A DNA stretch of 64,000 nucleotides from Chaetoderma sp. LZ-2023a (GCA_034401795.1 CM067373.1:88559448-88623447), one strand, 5' to 3'; positions 11,406 to 22,329 are shown, counted from the first letter of the stretch. Notes: a model not told the origin generated them from the sequence alone. Translations and numbers: made by a program.

Positions 11406-12431
11406 TTAATACCGGGTATATCCACCTTGTGCCTGGATGACGGCCTGGACACGACGTCTCATGCTGGTCACCAACCGACTGATACGCCATTGTGGTATTC
11501 GTTGCCATTCAAGATGGAGTGCGTCTGTTAATTCCTGTAGGTTCTGCACAGGAGGATCCCTCCTTCTCACCATGTTTCCCAGAATGTCCCAGATATGCTC
11601 AATAGGGTTCATGTCAGGGCTCCTTGCTGGCCATGGTAGGGTTTCGATGGCATTCTGGCGGAGGTATTCATGCACAGCTCTAGCACGATGTGGTCGGGCG
11701 TTGTCATCCATGAATATAGGGTGGGTTCCAGGTGCATGATTTACAAAATGAGGGACCACAACTCTATCCAGTATGGAATCTTGATATCTTTGTCCATTTA
11801 GTGTTCCAGGTACAGTCAACAGATCCAGCTTACAATCAAATGAGATGCACCCCCATATCATAACGGAACCTCCACCAAATGGAACTTCTTCCATGATGTT
11901 ACGTTGGTCGTACGCCGTGCGTCTGGACCTCCATACACGAGTTCGACCATCTGTAGCATGAAGCAGGAACCGACTTTCATCGGACCAGTGTACCCGTCTC
12001 CAGGATCTCATGTTCCAGTGTCTTCTTTCGTTGCACCACATCAGACGCTCCTCTTTGTGGTGTGCAGTGAGGAGAGGACGTCTGACAGGTCTCCTAGCTT
12101 TCATGCCAGCAGCATACAGTCTCCTTTTGACGGTAGACATTGACACTCTATTGCGCGTTTCCCATTGCTGGCTGAGCACTCTGCTGTTGGTGAATGGAGA
12201 TCTCCTAACAAGGCGTACTAGGGCTCGATCATCACGGGCAGTAGTCTTCTTCGGTCTTCCAGATCTAGGCCTGTCCTTCACCTCGTTAGTTTGCCCATGT
12301 TTTGCAATCAAACGACTGATTACAGTATGGTTAATGTTCAGCTGTCTGCCAATCTCTCTGCATGACATACCAGTGGTATGCATGCCTATGATTTGCCATT
12401 TCACACGATCACTTAACCTTCGTCTTGCCAT
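11406..12431 (-). CDS. Tc1-type DD34E transposase, intact
   Basis: 341 codons from ATG to stop without interruption. Residues 1-110 form the paired-type DNA-binding region: a first helix-turn-helix around GMSCREIGRQLNINHTVISR, a GRPKK linker (58-62) that may contact DNA or serve in nuclear import, and a second helix-turn-helix ending near GMKARRP. The catalytic domain has Asp151 (HWSDESRF), Asp243 (MDDNARPH) and Glu278 (SPDMNPIEHIWD). The 34 residues between the last two give the DD34E signature of the Tc1 family. A glycine-rich loop (FGGGSVMIWG) precedes the second Asp. The protein would bind the 24-bp ends and catalyse cut-and-paste excision and insertion at TA. Nothing in the sequence argues against activity, but activity is not shown. 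Confidence 0.95.
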   Translation of the reverse strand: MARRRLSDRVKWQIIGMHTTGMSCREIGRQLNINHTVISRLIAKHGQTNEVKDRPRSGRPKKTTARDDRALVRLVRRSPFTNSRVLSQQWETRNRVSMSTVKRRLYAAGMKARRPVRRPLLTAHHKEERLMWCNERRHWNMRSWRRVHWSDESRFLLHATDGRTRVWRSRRTAYDQRNIMEEVPFGGGSVMIWGCISFDCKLDLLTVPGTLNGQRYQDSILDRVVVPHFVNHAPGTHPIFMDDNARPHRARAVHEYLRQNAIETLPWPARSPDMNPIEHIWDILGNMVRRRDPPVQNLQELTDALHLEWQRIPQWRISRLVTSMRRRVQAVIQAQGGYTRY

Positions 12432-12716
12432 AGCGGTTCACAATCAAGAGCTAATTCTCTCTGTACAAATAAACCACGGTCATGAACACAAAATTCCTAA
12501 TCTTGTCGCCTAAATCTGTATGTAATGTTCTACACCTCAAACTGGACTTTTACATAACTGAACACGTGTGCTGTTTCCCGCCACGCACGGACATCAAGCG
12601 GCGTGAAGTCATGCATGCATGTGCATTTCGTACTTGGAATTATGTCAGCTAACGCGGGGACAAAAAGTATGGCAGCCTAGTTGTACCATCATGTTTCTAC
12701 GTTCTATTGTTTTTGC

Positions 12717-12740
12717 TGGTGCTTAACTTTTGCACAGGTG
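12717..12740. repeat. Right TIR of Tc1 element
   Basis: Perfect reverse complement of 11084-11107, followed by TA at 12741-12742. Confidence 0.95.
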
Positions 12741-12924
12741 TATATATGATGTCATACCACACAGGCCTACACGTATGTCAATGAAAGGGAGACAATGATT
12801 TAAAAAAACTCATTACATCCATTGACAAAACGGAATTACCGCCCATACAATATACATTACTTACAATATATATCACTTAAAGATGTGATCAAATTCACAC
12901 CATTACACTTGGAATGTACCTGGA

Positions 12925-12995
12925 GTGGTCGTTCCGTATCCAGCCGAGCTGGGACGGCCCGTACCCATCCGGCCGATCCACGCTAAACTCTATGG
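12925..12995 (-). repeat. Fragment of the TGTAG module, inverted
   Basis: Its reverse complement, with GTGGATCGGCCGG and GGGTACGGGC, matches the head of the module in the next entry. The two are head to head about 30 bp apart. Confidence 0.45.
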
Positions 12996-13026
12996 GAGAG
13001 GAAAATCCTGGGTAAAACTAACACCC

Positions 13027-13440
13027 TGTAGCGCGGATCGACCAGTCAGGTACGGACCATCCCAGCCAGTCTGGGTACGGAACCGCCGGGCCGGGTTTGA
13101 TCCAAACGCCCCCCCCCCCCTCTCTCTGGGTAGGATGATACGCGTGTATTGAGCCATATATGAGAGGTTCGTAAACGACGAAGTCAGCGAGATCGCCTAG
13201 TGCGCATGCGCGGGTGTCACAGATTGCTAGACAATGCGCTGTAGCGTTGGGCAGAAACAGCATCTTATTTTGTACTGAGTTGGTACACATAATTACTTCA
13301 CCTTTCTCGCTGTTCTTGGTCTCGATCATGACCAGAATTAAGTAAGGATTCCAAAACTCTTTACTATTTTAAGAATTGGCCGAGTTATGGCTAAATGAGC
13401 CAGCAAATCGCTTTCAAAAATATTGAAACCCATAGGCTTA
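13027..13440 (+). repeat. TGTAG module, copy B (LTR-like or SINE-like)
   Basis: Begins TGTAGCGCGGATCGACC, then CTGGGTACGG, a C homopolymer (13111-13122), CTGGGTAG, a GCGCATGCGCG block, then TTGGTCTCGATCATGACCAGAAT and GGCCGAGTTATGG. The order matches copies A, C, D and E. The head has weak resemblance to tRNA promoter boxes (GGATCGACCAGTCAGG; GGTTTGATCC ~50 bp on), so it could be a SINE. Its linkage to a TATA promoter in copies A and E favours an LTR U3 instead. Confidence 0.5.
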
Positions 13441-13481
13441 GCGCATGCATGCTCTCAGCGAATGGGTACGATAGCGCGTCA

Positions 13482-13670
13482 TGTAGTTCGGATCGACCGG
13501 TCAGGTACCGGCTGTACCAGCTAAGCTGGGTACGCGCCGCCCGTCCTAGATTCGTTCCCTGAACACGCCACCCTGGGTAGAGCTATAAGCGTATATGGGC
13601 CTATGAGAGAGAGATCGCGTTGTAAAAACGACAAAGTTCGTTAAAGCGCGTAGCGTGCATATATACACAT
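13482..13670 (+). repeat. TGTAG module, copy D (5' part only)
   Basis: Starts TGTAGTTCGGATCGACC and follows the module through GGGTAGAGCTATAAGCG and GAGAGAGATCGCGTTGT, then dissolves into ACAT/ACGT short repeats. It sits just downstream of copy B in the same direction. Confidence 0.5.
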
Positions 13671-13888
13671 ACATACATACAGACGTACGTACGTACAGAT
13701 TATCATACACGACGCACGCATGCAGTACCCATGCAGGTATGCACGTACATGCATACACATACAGGTATTGGTGCATATGAGCAAATTTAGTAGAAGTCAC
13801 TTAATTATATACAATATCTGGACATCCTGGTTTGAGTGACTGGAGACAAAACAAATGCTACAAGTGATATCGGGAGTGAGATTCCATC

Positions 13889-14123
13889 AACCCTTTCACG
13901 ACGTATTCGGACAAAACCGGCCTTTGTAGGGGCCTTGGGGAATTCCCCTTTGCAGGTCAAGAGAAGACTACTCCCGAAAACCCAGCACTGGAATGACTGA
14001 CTCGATAATCGAACCAGTCATTCCAGTGCTAAATTCCCAAAACCAGCCCCTCCTGGTCCGCAAACGGACATTCATAAGTAAATATTTTAATTCTAGGAAC
14101 AAATTTAGTCATTAAAGGGTTAA
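13889..14123. mobile_element. Palindromic MITE family 1, copy a
   Basis: Ends are AACCCTTTCA and TTAAAGGGTTAA. The centre (13984-14030) is a palindrome, AGCACTGGAATGACTG facing CAGTCATTCCAGTGCT. Arms outside the centre are also complementary. Equivalent copies lie at about 47.4, 56.1 and 59.3 kb. No coding capacity. Confidence 0.7.
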
Positions 14124-14129
14124 CGGTGC

Positions 14130-14455
14130 ACCAACAACAGAATGCCAGAAAACAAAACTGCCAGGACCCACACCCCCAGACACAAATTATGTCCCTAGAC
14201 ATAATCAAGTGAAACAAATCCCAACACAAGCCGACTCCATCACAGATCAATATAAGTCCTCAAGTCTGAGAAGCCGAATTAGAGCAACAGGTCCCCAATT
14301 CACTCCACAATCGAGAACCACACCAATCCACATAGAATAAAATCAGCACATGCCAAGACCCATCCCACCCCACCACATCAAGGCACAACACCCAAGGCTC
14401 CAAAGAGCACACAAACACCCACACTTTCCCTCTCAAGCATGCCGGTGTGGACATG
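14130..14455. other. Unassigned spacer
   Basis: C- and A-rich on the plus strand. Open frames on the minus strand show no motif and I see no repeat. Confidence 0.4.
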
Positions 14456-14459
14456 CCCC

Positions 14460-14838
14460 TACAATACTTCTCCTTAATTTTTACCTTTTGGATTCAGAGC
14501 ATGATCTCTTTTAATTACACAATCGGTGACACATTTCAGAACAGGTTTGCATACCTCAGTGTCGCCTTTATTTCACGACATTATAAAGACAAATTGTTCA
14601 TATTTGTTCAGTGAGTTGAAGTTAAAGAAATCATTAAGGTAAAGAAAAGGTGATGCTCTTTCAGCTTGATAGAAAGGGCAATGTAGAATAAAGTGGTTCT
14701 CATCCTCAACAGCTTTATCAGCACAGAGTGAACATGCCCTTTCATCTAAAGGGGTTCTGGGGGTAGTGTGTCTACCCAGCTCAATCATGAGACTATGCGC
14801 ACTAACTCTGAGCTTCAGAAAATTTATCCGCTTTTTGA
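14460..14838 (-). pseudogene. 3'-terminal fragment of a non-LTR retrotransposon (LINE) pol
   Basis: The frame from about 14838 down to 14573 reads through a KLRVSAHSL-like region, then ELGRHTTPRTPLDERACSLC...EDENHFILHCPFY..ER. The Cys-x2-Cys followed by His and Cys is the zinc-binding motif found after the RT of many metazoan LINEs. A TGA near 14573 interrupts it, with coding-like sequence (EVCKPVLKC) continuing after the stop. The 5' side is cut off where the LTR-like copy C begins, consistent with truncation by that insertion. Clade not determined. Confidence 0.7.
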
Positions 14839-15129
14839 CAGAGCGCGTATTTCACGACCAAGATAGGATGGCGCTTTTAGTTTACTGGGTAGGTACATTG
14901 TAATCATTTTAAGTACTTGTTCCCGTCGATTCTGGCATTAATCAAGACCAGAATTCGACGGGCTTTCCGAATCTGTAAACCATTTCAAAATCGGTTTAAG
15001 AAATGGCTGAGTTATCCACGGAAAACCCATTTTGATTATCTTCAAAATATTGCCGTGACGTCGTAACCACGTGTACTCAGAACTTCTAGAATGTTCTAGA
15101 ACATTCGACTGCGTTATTATCAGCTACGT

Positions 15130-15199
15130 GCTGATTGGCCGTTGCTCGACCGACGATTGGTTGAAACATGCGCCTATGACGTCCGGGTAGTGTAAAAGG
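15130..15199 (+). promoter_or_regulatory. Promoter block of copy C
   Basis: GCTGATTGG and GATTGG (CCAAT type), TGACGT at about 15177 and TGTAAAAGG at 15191-15199, aligned with the equivalent boxes in copy A. The TATA box carries a TA to TG change relative to copies A and E, which may weaken it. Confidence 0.45.
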
Positions 15200-15703
15200 A
15201 GATGAAATCCAGAACTCGAGAGCATCCTCGGCCAGGGGCCGAATATGTTGGATCTGTGTCAGCTACTATCAGCAATACAGGCATTAAGTATATCACTTCT
15301 GTCTCGGGAAGTTTCTCTCCCGTAGCCACAGCAGCAATCCAACCCACCGCATTAAAAGCAATTTTGTATCTCCCGATTGTGCGGGAGCATTTTTGGAACT
15401 TTTGAATATTGTTCACGAATAAATAATGAACTAACTCGGAACATAAACGTGCGGTGAGGCCTTTCCCGGCCTGAATATGTGATTCTACAGATGTAGAGGC
15501 AGCGATGTTCTTTGGTGGATGACTCGCCGGATCTGCTGGCCATGCCAAAAAGTGGTTATTCAACCGCCCCCACACTGATGTCGTGCAGGTTTATTTAAAC
15601 TTTTTTGACAGCAGCAAGTAAATTTTGCCCGGTACGTCTTAAGAGCCAACTGACGTACCCCGCACCGTTAAGCTTAGTTATGTAACTTCATCCGTATTCA
15701 ACA

Positions 15704-15731
15704 ACCCCCGCTTACGAACGGGTTGTTATTA
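15704..15731. other. Hairpin in LTR-like leader, copy C
   Basis: AACAACCC and GGGTTGTT arms, the counterpart of the hairpin at 1014-1039. Confidence 0.4.
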
Positions 15732-16745
15732 ACTTCGATCCGTACCATCGGTGTACGGGAACTTCCTTCCTAGCAGTAATGTTGTTGTATTACTTACTAA
15801 CTGCTCGTTAGACATAGTTATATTGTGATTACCATCCTGAGTTCGATCCGCTCCCATCCCGGACTGCATACGGGACTCCTGTTTGCAGGAACCGACATGC
15901 GGAAACTTTCCAGCTTCCAGAGAACGTGTCAACTCACGTCACACCAAGGGTGACGTATCAATTTCAGTAACACGATAGCCCGTCCATAAGAATGGCTACC
16001 GATTATTCAAGTAGCTATACGTAACATTTTAATTATTCCGTTAATTACAGTTTTAACAATTATACTTTGTCTGTATAAACGGTCCCGATGACTAAAAGGA
16101 GCCGTAATGGTCGCAGGACCGCTAGTTAGAATTTCTTTTTCTTTTTATAGTTATTCTTATTTTTCTGTAAGGTGTTTTTCGCTAACCACACCATAGTAGA
16201 TCTGTCAACCTGTACTTTATATATTATTCTAATCATTTCACAATGTATTACTCGTTCTCGTTAGTTTTATATATGGTAAGTAGCCATCAGGTCATATGTT
16301 TTGTTTATTTGTAGAAAATGTAGGACTGCAGTGCACGTAGGAAACACTATACAGCAACATTTTTATATGCATCACGTTCTCCCACCACCAACAATTTTTC
16401 ACTGAGGTCGATGTCCATGCTATAACTCTGTTTAGCCTGGCATGCTACCGACTAAAAAGCCTTTCTATTCAGCTCGATAGGATAGGTTTAATATGATTAG
16501 AGACAATTTCTTCGTCAAGAGACACATAGTGTACGCCTCTTTTCCGGTAGTTGCGATAATTTAGCCCGCGCTCTGTCAAGGTCGTGTAAAATTGGCCAAC
16601 ATACCTATTGGGCCTCATGTGTATAAGTTATTGTCTCTCTTCATGTTCCACTAAGCCTTATGGATTCTTAATTGTTTGGATGTCCCTATCCGCACCATGT
16701 ACTGATCCGACCCTGGGAAACTATTGGGGTTTCCGAGCGGTGATG

Positions 16746-18014
16746 GCCAGGGTGTGGTGTCACATACATTTCCTGTGTATCTTCGGATACCTAGTAGTTA
16801 GTTACCCTTGTCAATGAAGGAAGCACTGCGAAAACATATTTTAATTATTATTTCCTTTTTCATCTGCTAGACAATTCTCCCGCACCGCAGTGCACACCTG
16901 GGCAACTTGCATTTAAACCTAACATCAGGTTAAAAAGATAGCTCCATAGGACCTGGTGACGGGCGAGATATGCATCCCCACTGAATTCCGTAAGAATGTC
17001 TGGGCATGATGTTAAGATCTGCCATGGCCTCACGGGAAGGGCATTCACGGTGGGTATTTGTCTCTCTTACCCTAACCATAACAATAAATCAGTTGCCTAA
17101 GCTTGTTTTTGTGAAAAGTAACCAATGTCCTGTGACGTTTTATGTGGTTATGGAGCAAGATGTCCGGATTCTCACCCAGCTCAGAGATTTTGCGAAATAA
17201 CATGTATGCACGCTGTCTTCAGTATTGATGCCGTAGGACATCCGTTCTCAATGACAGCCGCATCTAAAGCTAGATAGGCGTCCACCATTTGCGGCCTAAA
17301 ATAGTTCTTGTCTCTAAAAACTAAAAGATATGTTAGGCATAGAAGGCCCGCATAAATAAAAGCGGCAACTACTAATTCAGCATACTTGAAACTACATAAG
17401 ACGGTGACATGGGAATCCCTCGGGAATCGCCCGTCCCGTCTTCATGTAAAACAGCACGCAACCTTATACATCTTAATTTCACTAGGTTTGGTCTTTTCTT
17501 TATAGCATTTTGGCTGAATATTAGAGTAGGCCCTTTTTGGCCAATGCTCTTCTCCCGCTTTAAGCGATGGTGACATTTTCTTGTGACGGAAGCCTGCGCG
17601 AGGCACTTGCCTCTCGCAAGGATTCAGTGGCGACTGCCCGTGTGAGGCTACTACTTCTCACCCAAACTAGCACCAGGAGTAGTGCCCGCGGGAGGCACAT
17701 GGCTTTTCGACACTATGAAAGATAATTTTCTTTGCTTTCAGCTTAGAGGTATAATAGCTTATATTACGTTAATTAGCAATCTCGTATACGGGAGCCTCCC
17801 TTGCGGGGATACCTCTGCAGACCTACGAGTCTGTGTGGTACCTCCGGGAGTCCCGCATTTAAAAGTTCATCAGGCTGTCTCTATGTCTTGTATTTTCGTA
17901 TGCTCATTTTTATCTAGCATACTTGATGGTCTGTTTAAGTAAAACTATTGTATAGACTTATTTTAATTAGGTCACCAATCAAACCTTGTAAGTCCATAGA
18001 TCACGAAATTGCTA
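16746..18014 (+). other. Long leader of Gypsy element 1
   Basis: Non-coding, between the LTR-like copy C and gag. Around 17590-17700 it shares GTGACGGA-GCC, GTGTGAGGC and GAGGCA segments with 33735-33800 in front of Gypsy element 2, so it belongs to the element. TGGCGACTGCC at about 17628 could be a primer-binding site next to a CA dinucleotide, but this is weak. Confidence 0.4.
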
Positions 18015-20123
18015 TGGACAGGCATACTGGTGACACAAACTCTTGGAATGAGACTATTGTGTTTAATGATTGAGTTGAATCGCCAGAATGATTGAGTTCC
18101 ACCAGCCTTAGGAGCCGGTCTTTGTTACCCATAGGGCAGTATCGCATGGGATCCATAACAAAGAGACCGGAAGCTAACCAGCGTCATCACTCGTCGTGCA
18201 CATGCAGCATGGCGAGTCGACACCAGATACTGGAATGGCCCGCGAGCTACATGTGGCGTCCGATGTGGGGCCCGAAGAACAACACGTTCAATAATATGCA
18301 GCGAACTCACGCCCACACCATATAGCGAGCTTAGTACTATACCTTCTCCATTCAGCGACGTCTCCCTCGATCAAGAGGTGTTGTCATACGATGGATACCA
18401 AGCTCTCATGCTCACTGACTATGCCAGAAATTCACTAAATGCGGAATCAACAACTCCGCAATACCACCTGTTTTCGCCCATCAGTGAGGGGACCTTCCGG
18501 GATGACTCACAGGTGGGAACAGAGTTTCGAACTATATCAGACATCCGCGATGGGCCAACTCCATCAGGGCCGGATTGTGGATGATCACGACAAAGACCTG
18601 ATTACAGGGACAACTACAATCCTTCAGACTACTATCCTTCACCCACGTCATCTATGGAAACTGTATGGCAGGGTAACAATCCATATCCTAGACAACCTCC
18701 CGCGCCCCCCCCCCCCACCCCCACCCCCAAACGCATCATTATATTCTAGGGGAACACGACGGCACCATCGCAAGGAATCGGCAGCAACTTTTCACCGGTA
18801 CATCAGTCATGTTACACATCAGGACCATCAGCCGACTGCACCACCACCATATGAGGAATACCGAACCTCACCACGAGAAGAACATCCGCGCAATCTTCAC
18901 AATATTCTGCCCCACGTCCGTAGACCCATGGTGATTTATGGATCAACAACGGGGCGGACTTCACTGGATTGGAGTATGCACGTTCTTGCTCCTCGGCATC
19001 GGCATCGACGAGAAACACCAACACCACCACCACCACTACCCGCACGATGACCAGCATCAGCGTTTTCATCAGTCTCCCGGATACCACCGCCACCCGGATT
19101 TCAACCACTTCATTCTTCCCATGGTCTTGGCCGAGTCATTCTCCCTTCAGAATTTAGCGGGGAGAGCGACTGGGCCAATTACAAAATACAGTTCGAGATT
19201 ATAACTCGAACTAACCACTGGAACGATCAGCAAATGGGTGAATATCTCGCCGCAAAGCTTTCTGGAAAAGCCCTTCAAGTTCTTGTGGATTTCTGGACTG
19301 ATTATATGCCAACCTACACCCAATTGGAACGAACACTAACAGAATGATTTGGCGACACAGCTCTCAGAGAAACAAGCCGGTTACAACTTAAAAATCCCCG
19401 ACGACGCGCAGGAGAAACTGTACCCAAGCATGCTAGTCGAATCAGGAGACTAGTCACCCATGCGTACCCTGGCACCAATATAGAAGGCATAACGCATCTC
19501 CATCTGGACACGTTCATCGATGCGTTAAGCGGTGAACCAGCTCTTAAGGAAAATCTCTTCCTTGCTGACCACGGGAGTTTACCCCAATTGACGGCCACCG
19601 CGGTCTGCATAGAAAACTTTCTGGAGTGGGAGAAAACTAACCGATGCCAACTCCACCCTATCAATGAGGTAGAGGGTGCAGTAATCGCCACATCGACTAA
19701 CGCTCACACCACATCAACAGCCTCTACACCTACAGCACAATCGCCACCACAAACCACTTCACAGAATTCCAATCAGAATCAAGTGCCTAGAGGAAGGGTG
19801 TGTGGCTGCAGAGAAGGCCACAACAGAGCCCCGGGGCGCGAGAACCAGCGCAACAATAACAGTAACAGCAACATACAGGAAGGTATGGACGAGATCAACA
19901 AACAGATCTCAGCATTGACAAATTTAGTAACAACACTCGGCACGAACCTTGCCACCACTCACTTCAGAACAACGAACACCACCAACACTGCACTGCCACC
20001 AAACACCTGTTTCGAATGCGGTCAGCCAGGCCATTGGAGGGAACAGTGTCCTAACCAACCTCCATCAACAATGCCTGCCCCTGACCGCAGAACACTGCAA
20101 CTGGAGAAGCCGTCAAACTCCTA
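18015..20123 (+). pseudogene. Ty3/Gypsy element 1 gag, broken
   Basis: ATG at 18015 opens MDRHTGDTNSW, matched by MQRHTGYTNSW at the gag start of element 2 (34037), which supports the start. The frame soon hits a TGA (about 18072) and shifts further on. A proline/histidine-rich region (18.6-19.1 kb) is followed by a retrotransposon-gag-like helical domain (about 19138-19680, beginning SEFSGESDWANYK) interrupted by TGA at 19345-19347 where an Arg CGA is likely ancestral. The C-terminal part (19588-20123) holds one CCHC zinc knuckle, CFECGQPGHWREQC, at 20008-20049. Gag would form the capsid and bind RNA; this copy cannot make an intact protein. Confidence 0.8.
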
Positions 20124-20873
20124 AGGGCACCGATTGATGAGTCACCTCGGTGCCCATATTCGCCTCCCGACTCAACTGCGGCCACCGTACAACAACATCT
20201 GGTGGCCGACTATCACCAACAAAACTCAGCTTTTACACATACACCAAAACGCATGGCTTCACATATGTCGATGCCTACGATGCCTCCGACATCCGCAGCA
20301 TCGCCTTCCCCCTCTATCTCCGCACATAACAAACCTTCTTTCCTCTGTAAAATGGCAGTGGTAGGTTGTAGCACCTCCGCTGAAACAACGTTTTTACAAG
20401 CACCATGTCCCGCCACCAAAACACTGGATTCACGGTGACCCTTGGTGGTATGCAGAGCTCCGTCCCGCACAACATCATCTTCCACATCCACAGACAGCAG
20501 TGACTCAGGAGAAACGGTTCACTCCGCCTCGTAGATTCGTAAACGTCGACGTAGTCAGGGAGACACACATCCCTGGTGGTGTTACTGTTTCTTCTGTGCT
20601 TCACCAAAGCATCCAATGAAGCATTGCAAGAAATGGCTCACGCAGGTAGAGCGTATCCATCATCCCGTACGCACCACTGTCTACATCAACACTGCCTACC
20701 CAGAAATAGCAACATCTCCATCATCATTGCTACCCCCAGCTCCGTCTTCGCCGCAGCCCTCATAGCAGTGACGCCGGCGGACTGGCCCCTTCCTCACTCA
20801 GCCAATCACCACATTAAAAGAAGCCATTCAGAAACAGACTGATTATATACAGAATGAATCTGCTCCGACACCA

Positions 20874-21230
20874 TTGTCACAGACGGCATCATTGGAAACT
20901 CTTCCACAGATACACCACAAAATAATATATAGGTGTGCCTGTCTGTTTAGCGTTGTTTCCACCAGTGCCACTGTTGACACTGGTGCTTCAATCATGGTAT
21001 TCAACAAGCGCTTATATGAGAACCTCCAACCTCATATAAAGCCTCCCCTTAAACCCACAAACATTTACCTACAGACGGCTACGGGAGCTGATGTGCCTGT
21101 AGCCGGTGTGGTTAATCTAGATATCTAAATAGAGGAGATGCAATTCACACAGCGAGTTGTCATCGCCTCGATTTTCTCAGTGCCAGCGAAGCCATCATAC
21201 ACTGCAAACAACAGGAACTCGACATACATG
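20874..21230 (+). pseudogene. Gypsy element 1 aspartic protease, truncated
   Basis: The retropepsin active site VDTGAS (Asp codon 20976-20978) is followed by VFNKRLYE and a flap-like LQTATGADVPVAG region. Compared with element 2, about 28 bp are missing after VIAS, removing the conserved LLGADF segment and shifting frame. A stop also lies near 21126. The protease would normally process Gag-Pol. Non-functional here. Confidence 0.75.
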
Positions 21231-21328
21231 GCTGACTGATAACTCTTGGACTGGCATCATCATTATATGACACGTGCACAGTAATATTATCAAGTACTGC
21301 CGTAGTTGAGCCGGGACCAGAGCAAATC

Positions 21329-22309
21329 TTGTGGGCCACCGCACCACAGTTAGGAAGAAACACACACATCGCCATGCTGGAACCCAACCCTGATTATATA
21401 ATCGCCTTGCAATGCACACGTCCCCATTTCGTGGACATTATTTCTTTGGAATCACCCACACTTACCAACACACAACAGGCTATGACTGATGATTTACCCG
21501 AACATCTACATGATTTATATCTATGTGCCACAGTGGGATTACTGCAATCACAAAAACACGAAATTCGGAAACTACTGTACCAATATCACGATAGTTTTTC
21601 CTCCGGAGACATGGATCTCGGAGAAACTCATCTTGTGCGACACTCCATCGACACAGGCAATAATCACCCCATACGACAACCAGTACGACGTCTTCCCGTC
21701 CATAAAGAAGCGGAGCCGCACCAGCAGGTTAACGACATGTTGCGGACCGGTTTTATCGAACCCTCAGCATCTCCATGGGCCAGGCCAATAGTACTAGCAG
21801 GCAAAAAGGACGGAATATTGTGGTTTTGTATTGACTACAGCTGCCTTAATGATCTTAGCATCAAGGATGCTTATCCACTACCTCGCATAGATCAGGCCTT
21901 GGATTCCTTGTCCGGAGCCAAGTGGTTTTGTACCCTTGACTTGGCTAGCGGTTACTGGCAAGTGGCCATGGATGAAGCTGACATGCAAAAGACCGCATTC
22001 GTTTGTAGGGATGGTCTTTTCCAATTCTCCAAGATACCCTACGGCTTGTGAAACACTCCCGGAACCTTCGAACGTCTCATTGAGCAGGTATTAACCACCC
22101 TGCAATGGGAAATCTGTCTATGTTACATCGATGATGTAATCATCTTTGGACCAACGTTTGAGCAGACATTAACAAATTTGGACACCGTGCTATCTAGATT
22201 CCGCACGGCCAATTTAATGCTCAAACCAAAGAAATGTCATCTCTTTAAACAGAGCGTTGAGTTCCTGGGACATGTCATATCTGGTGATGGAGTGGCTACT
22301 CATCCGTAA
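21329..22309 (+). pseudogene. Gypsy element 1 reverse transcriptase, two in-frame stops
   Basis: Typical Gypsy RT: LHDLYLCATVG leader, SPWARPIVLAGKKDG, FCIDYSCLNDL, CTLDLASGYWQV, an FQFSKIPYGL block and the catalytic YIDD box at 22124-22135, then the KCHLF..SVEFLGHVIS thumb. TGA at 22049-22051 interrupts just after PYGL, and TAA at 22307-22309 ends the thumb region in the same frame. Everything between is otherwise readable, so the lesions are few and the copy not very ancient. It would copy the element RNA into DNA. Confidence 0.9.
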
Positions 22310-22329
22310 AAAACTAAGGCAGTAGCGGA

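Larger units (their letters stand above)
11084..12740 (-). mobile_element. Tc1-family DNA transposon, structurally complete
   Basis: A 1657-bp element with perfect 24-bp terminal inverted repeats (CACCTGTGCAAAAGTTAAGC then ACCA) and TA on both sides (11082-11083, 12741-12742), the target used by Tc1/mariner elements. It contains one uninterrupted transposase gene on the minus strand. Size, ends, target and coding capacity are all as expected for an autonomous Tc1 element, which contrasts with the decay of the retroelements around it and suggests a recent insertion. Confidence 0.95.
14840..16745 (+). mobile_element. Promoter-bearing LTR-like repeat, copy C
   Basis: This plus-strand copy pairs with copy A (1-2336) as a long inverted repeat. 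It lacks the first ~190 bp of the TGTAG module but keeps the module tail, CCAAT/CRE/TATA block and about 1.55 kb of leader. AATAAA occurs at about 15419, which could serve as a polyadenylation signal inside a long LTR. It ends near 16745 only because copy A leaves the window there. Downstream leader sequence continues to the Gypsy gag at 18015, so I infer the 5' regulatory end of Gypsy element 1. Confidence 0.5.

Noticed and set aside
11437-12513. Plus-strand ORFs opposite the Tc1 transposase
   Set aside because: Antisense shadows of an intact, motif-complete gene.
13027-13110. tRNA gene at the head of the TGTAG module
   Set aside because: Only weak A- and B-box resemblance; no acceptor or anticodon stem can be formed, and copies E and A lack the boxes in part.
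18439-19050. 203-codon proline/histidine-rich ORF as a host gene
   Set aside because: Lies inside the Gypsy gag between the matched gag start and the gag core; it is a frame-shifted part of that decayed gene or a low-complexity shadow.
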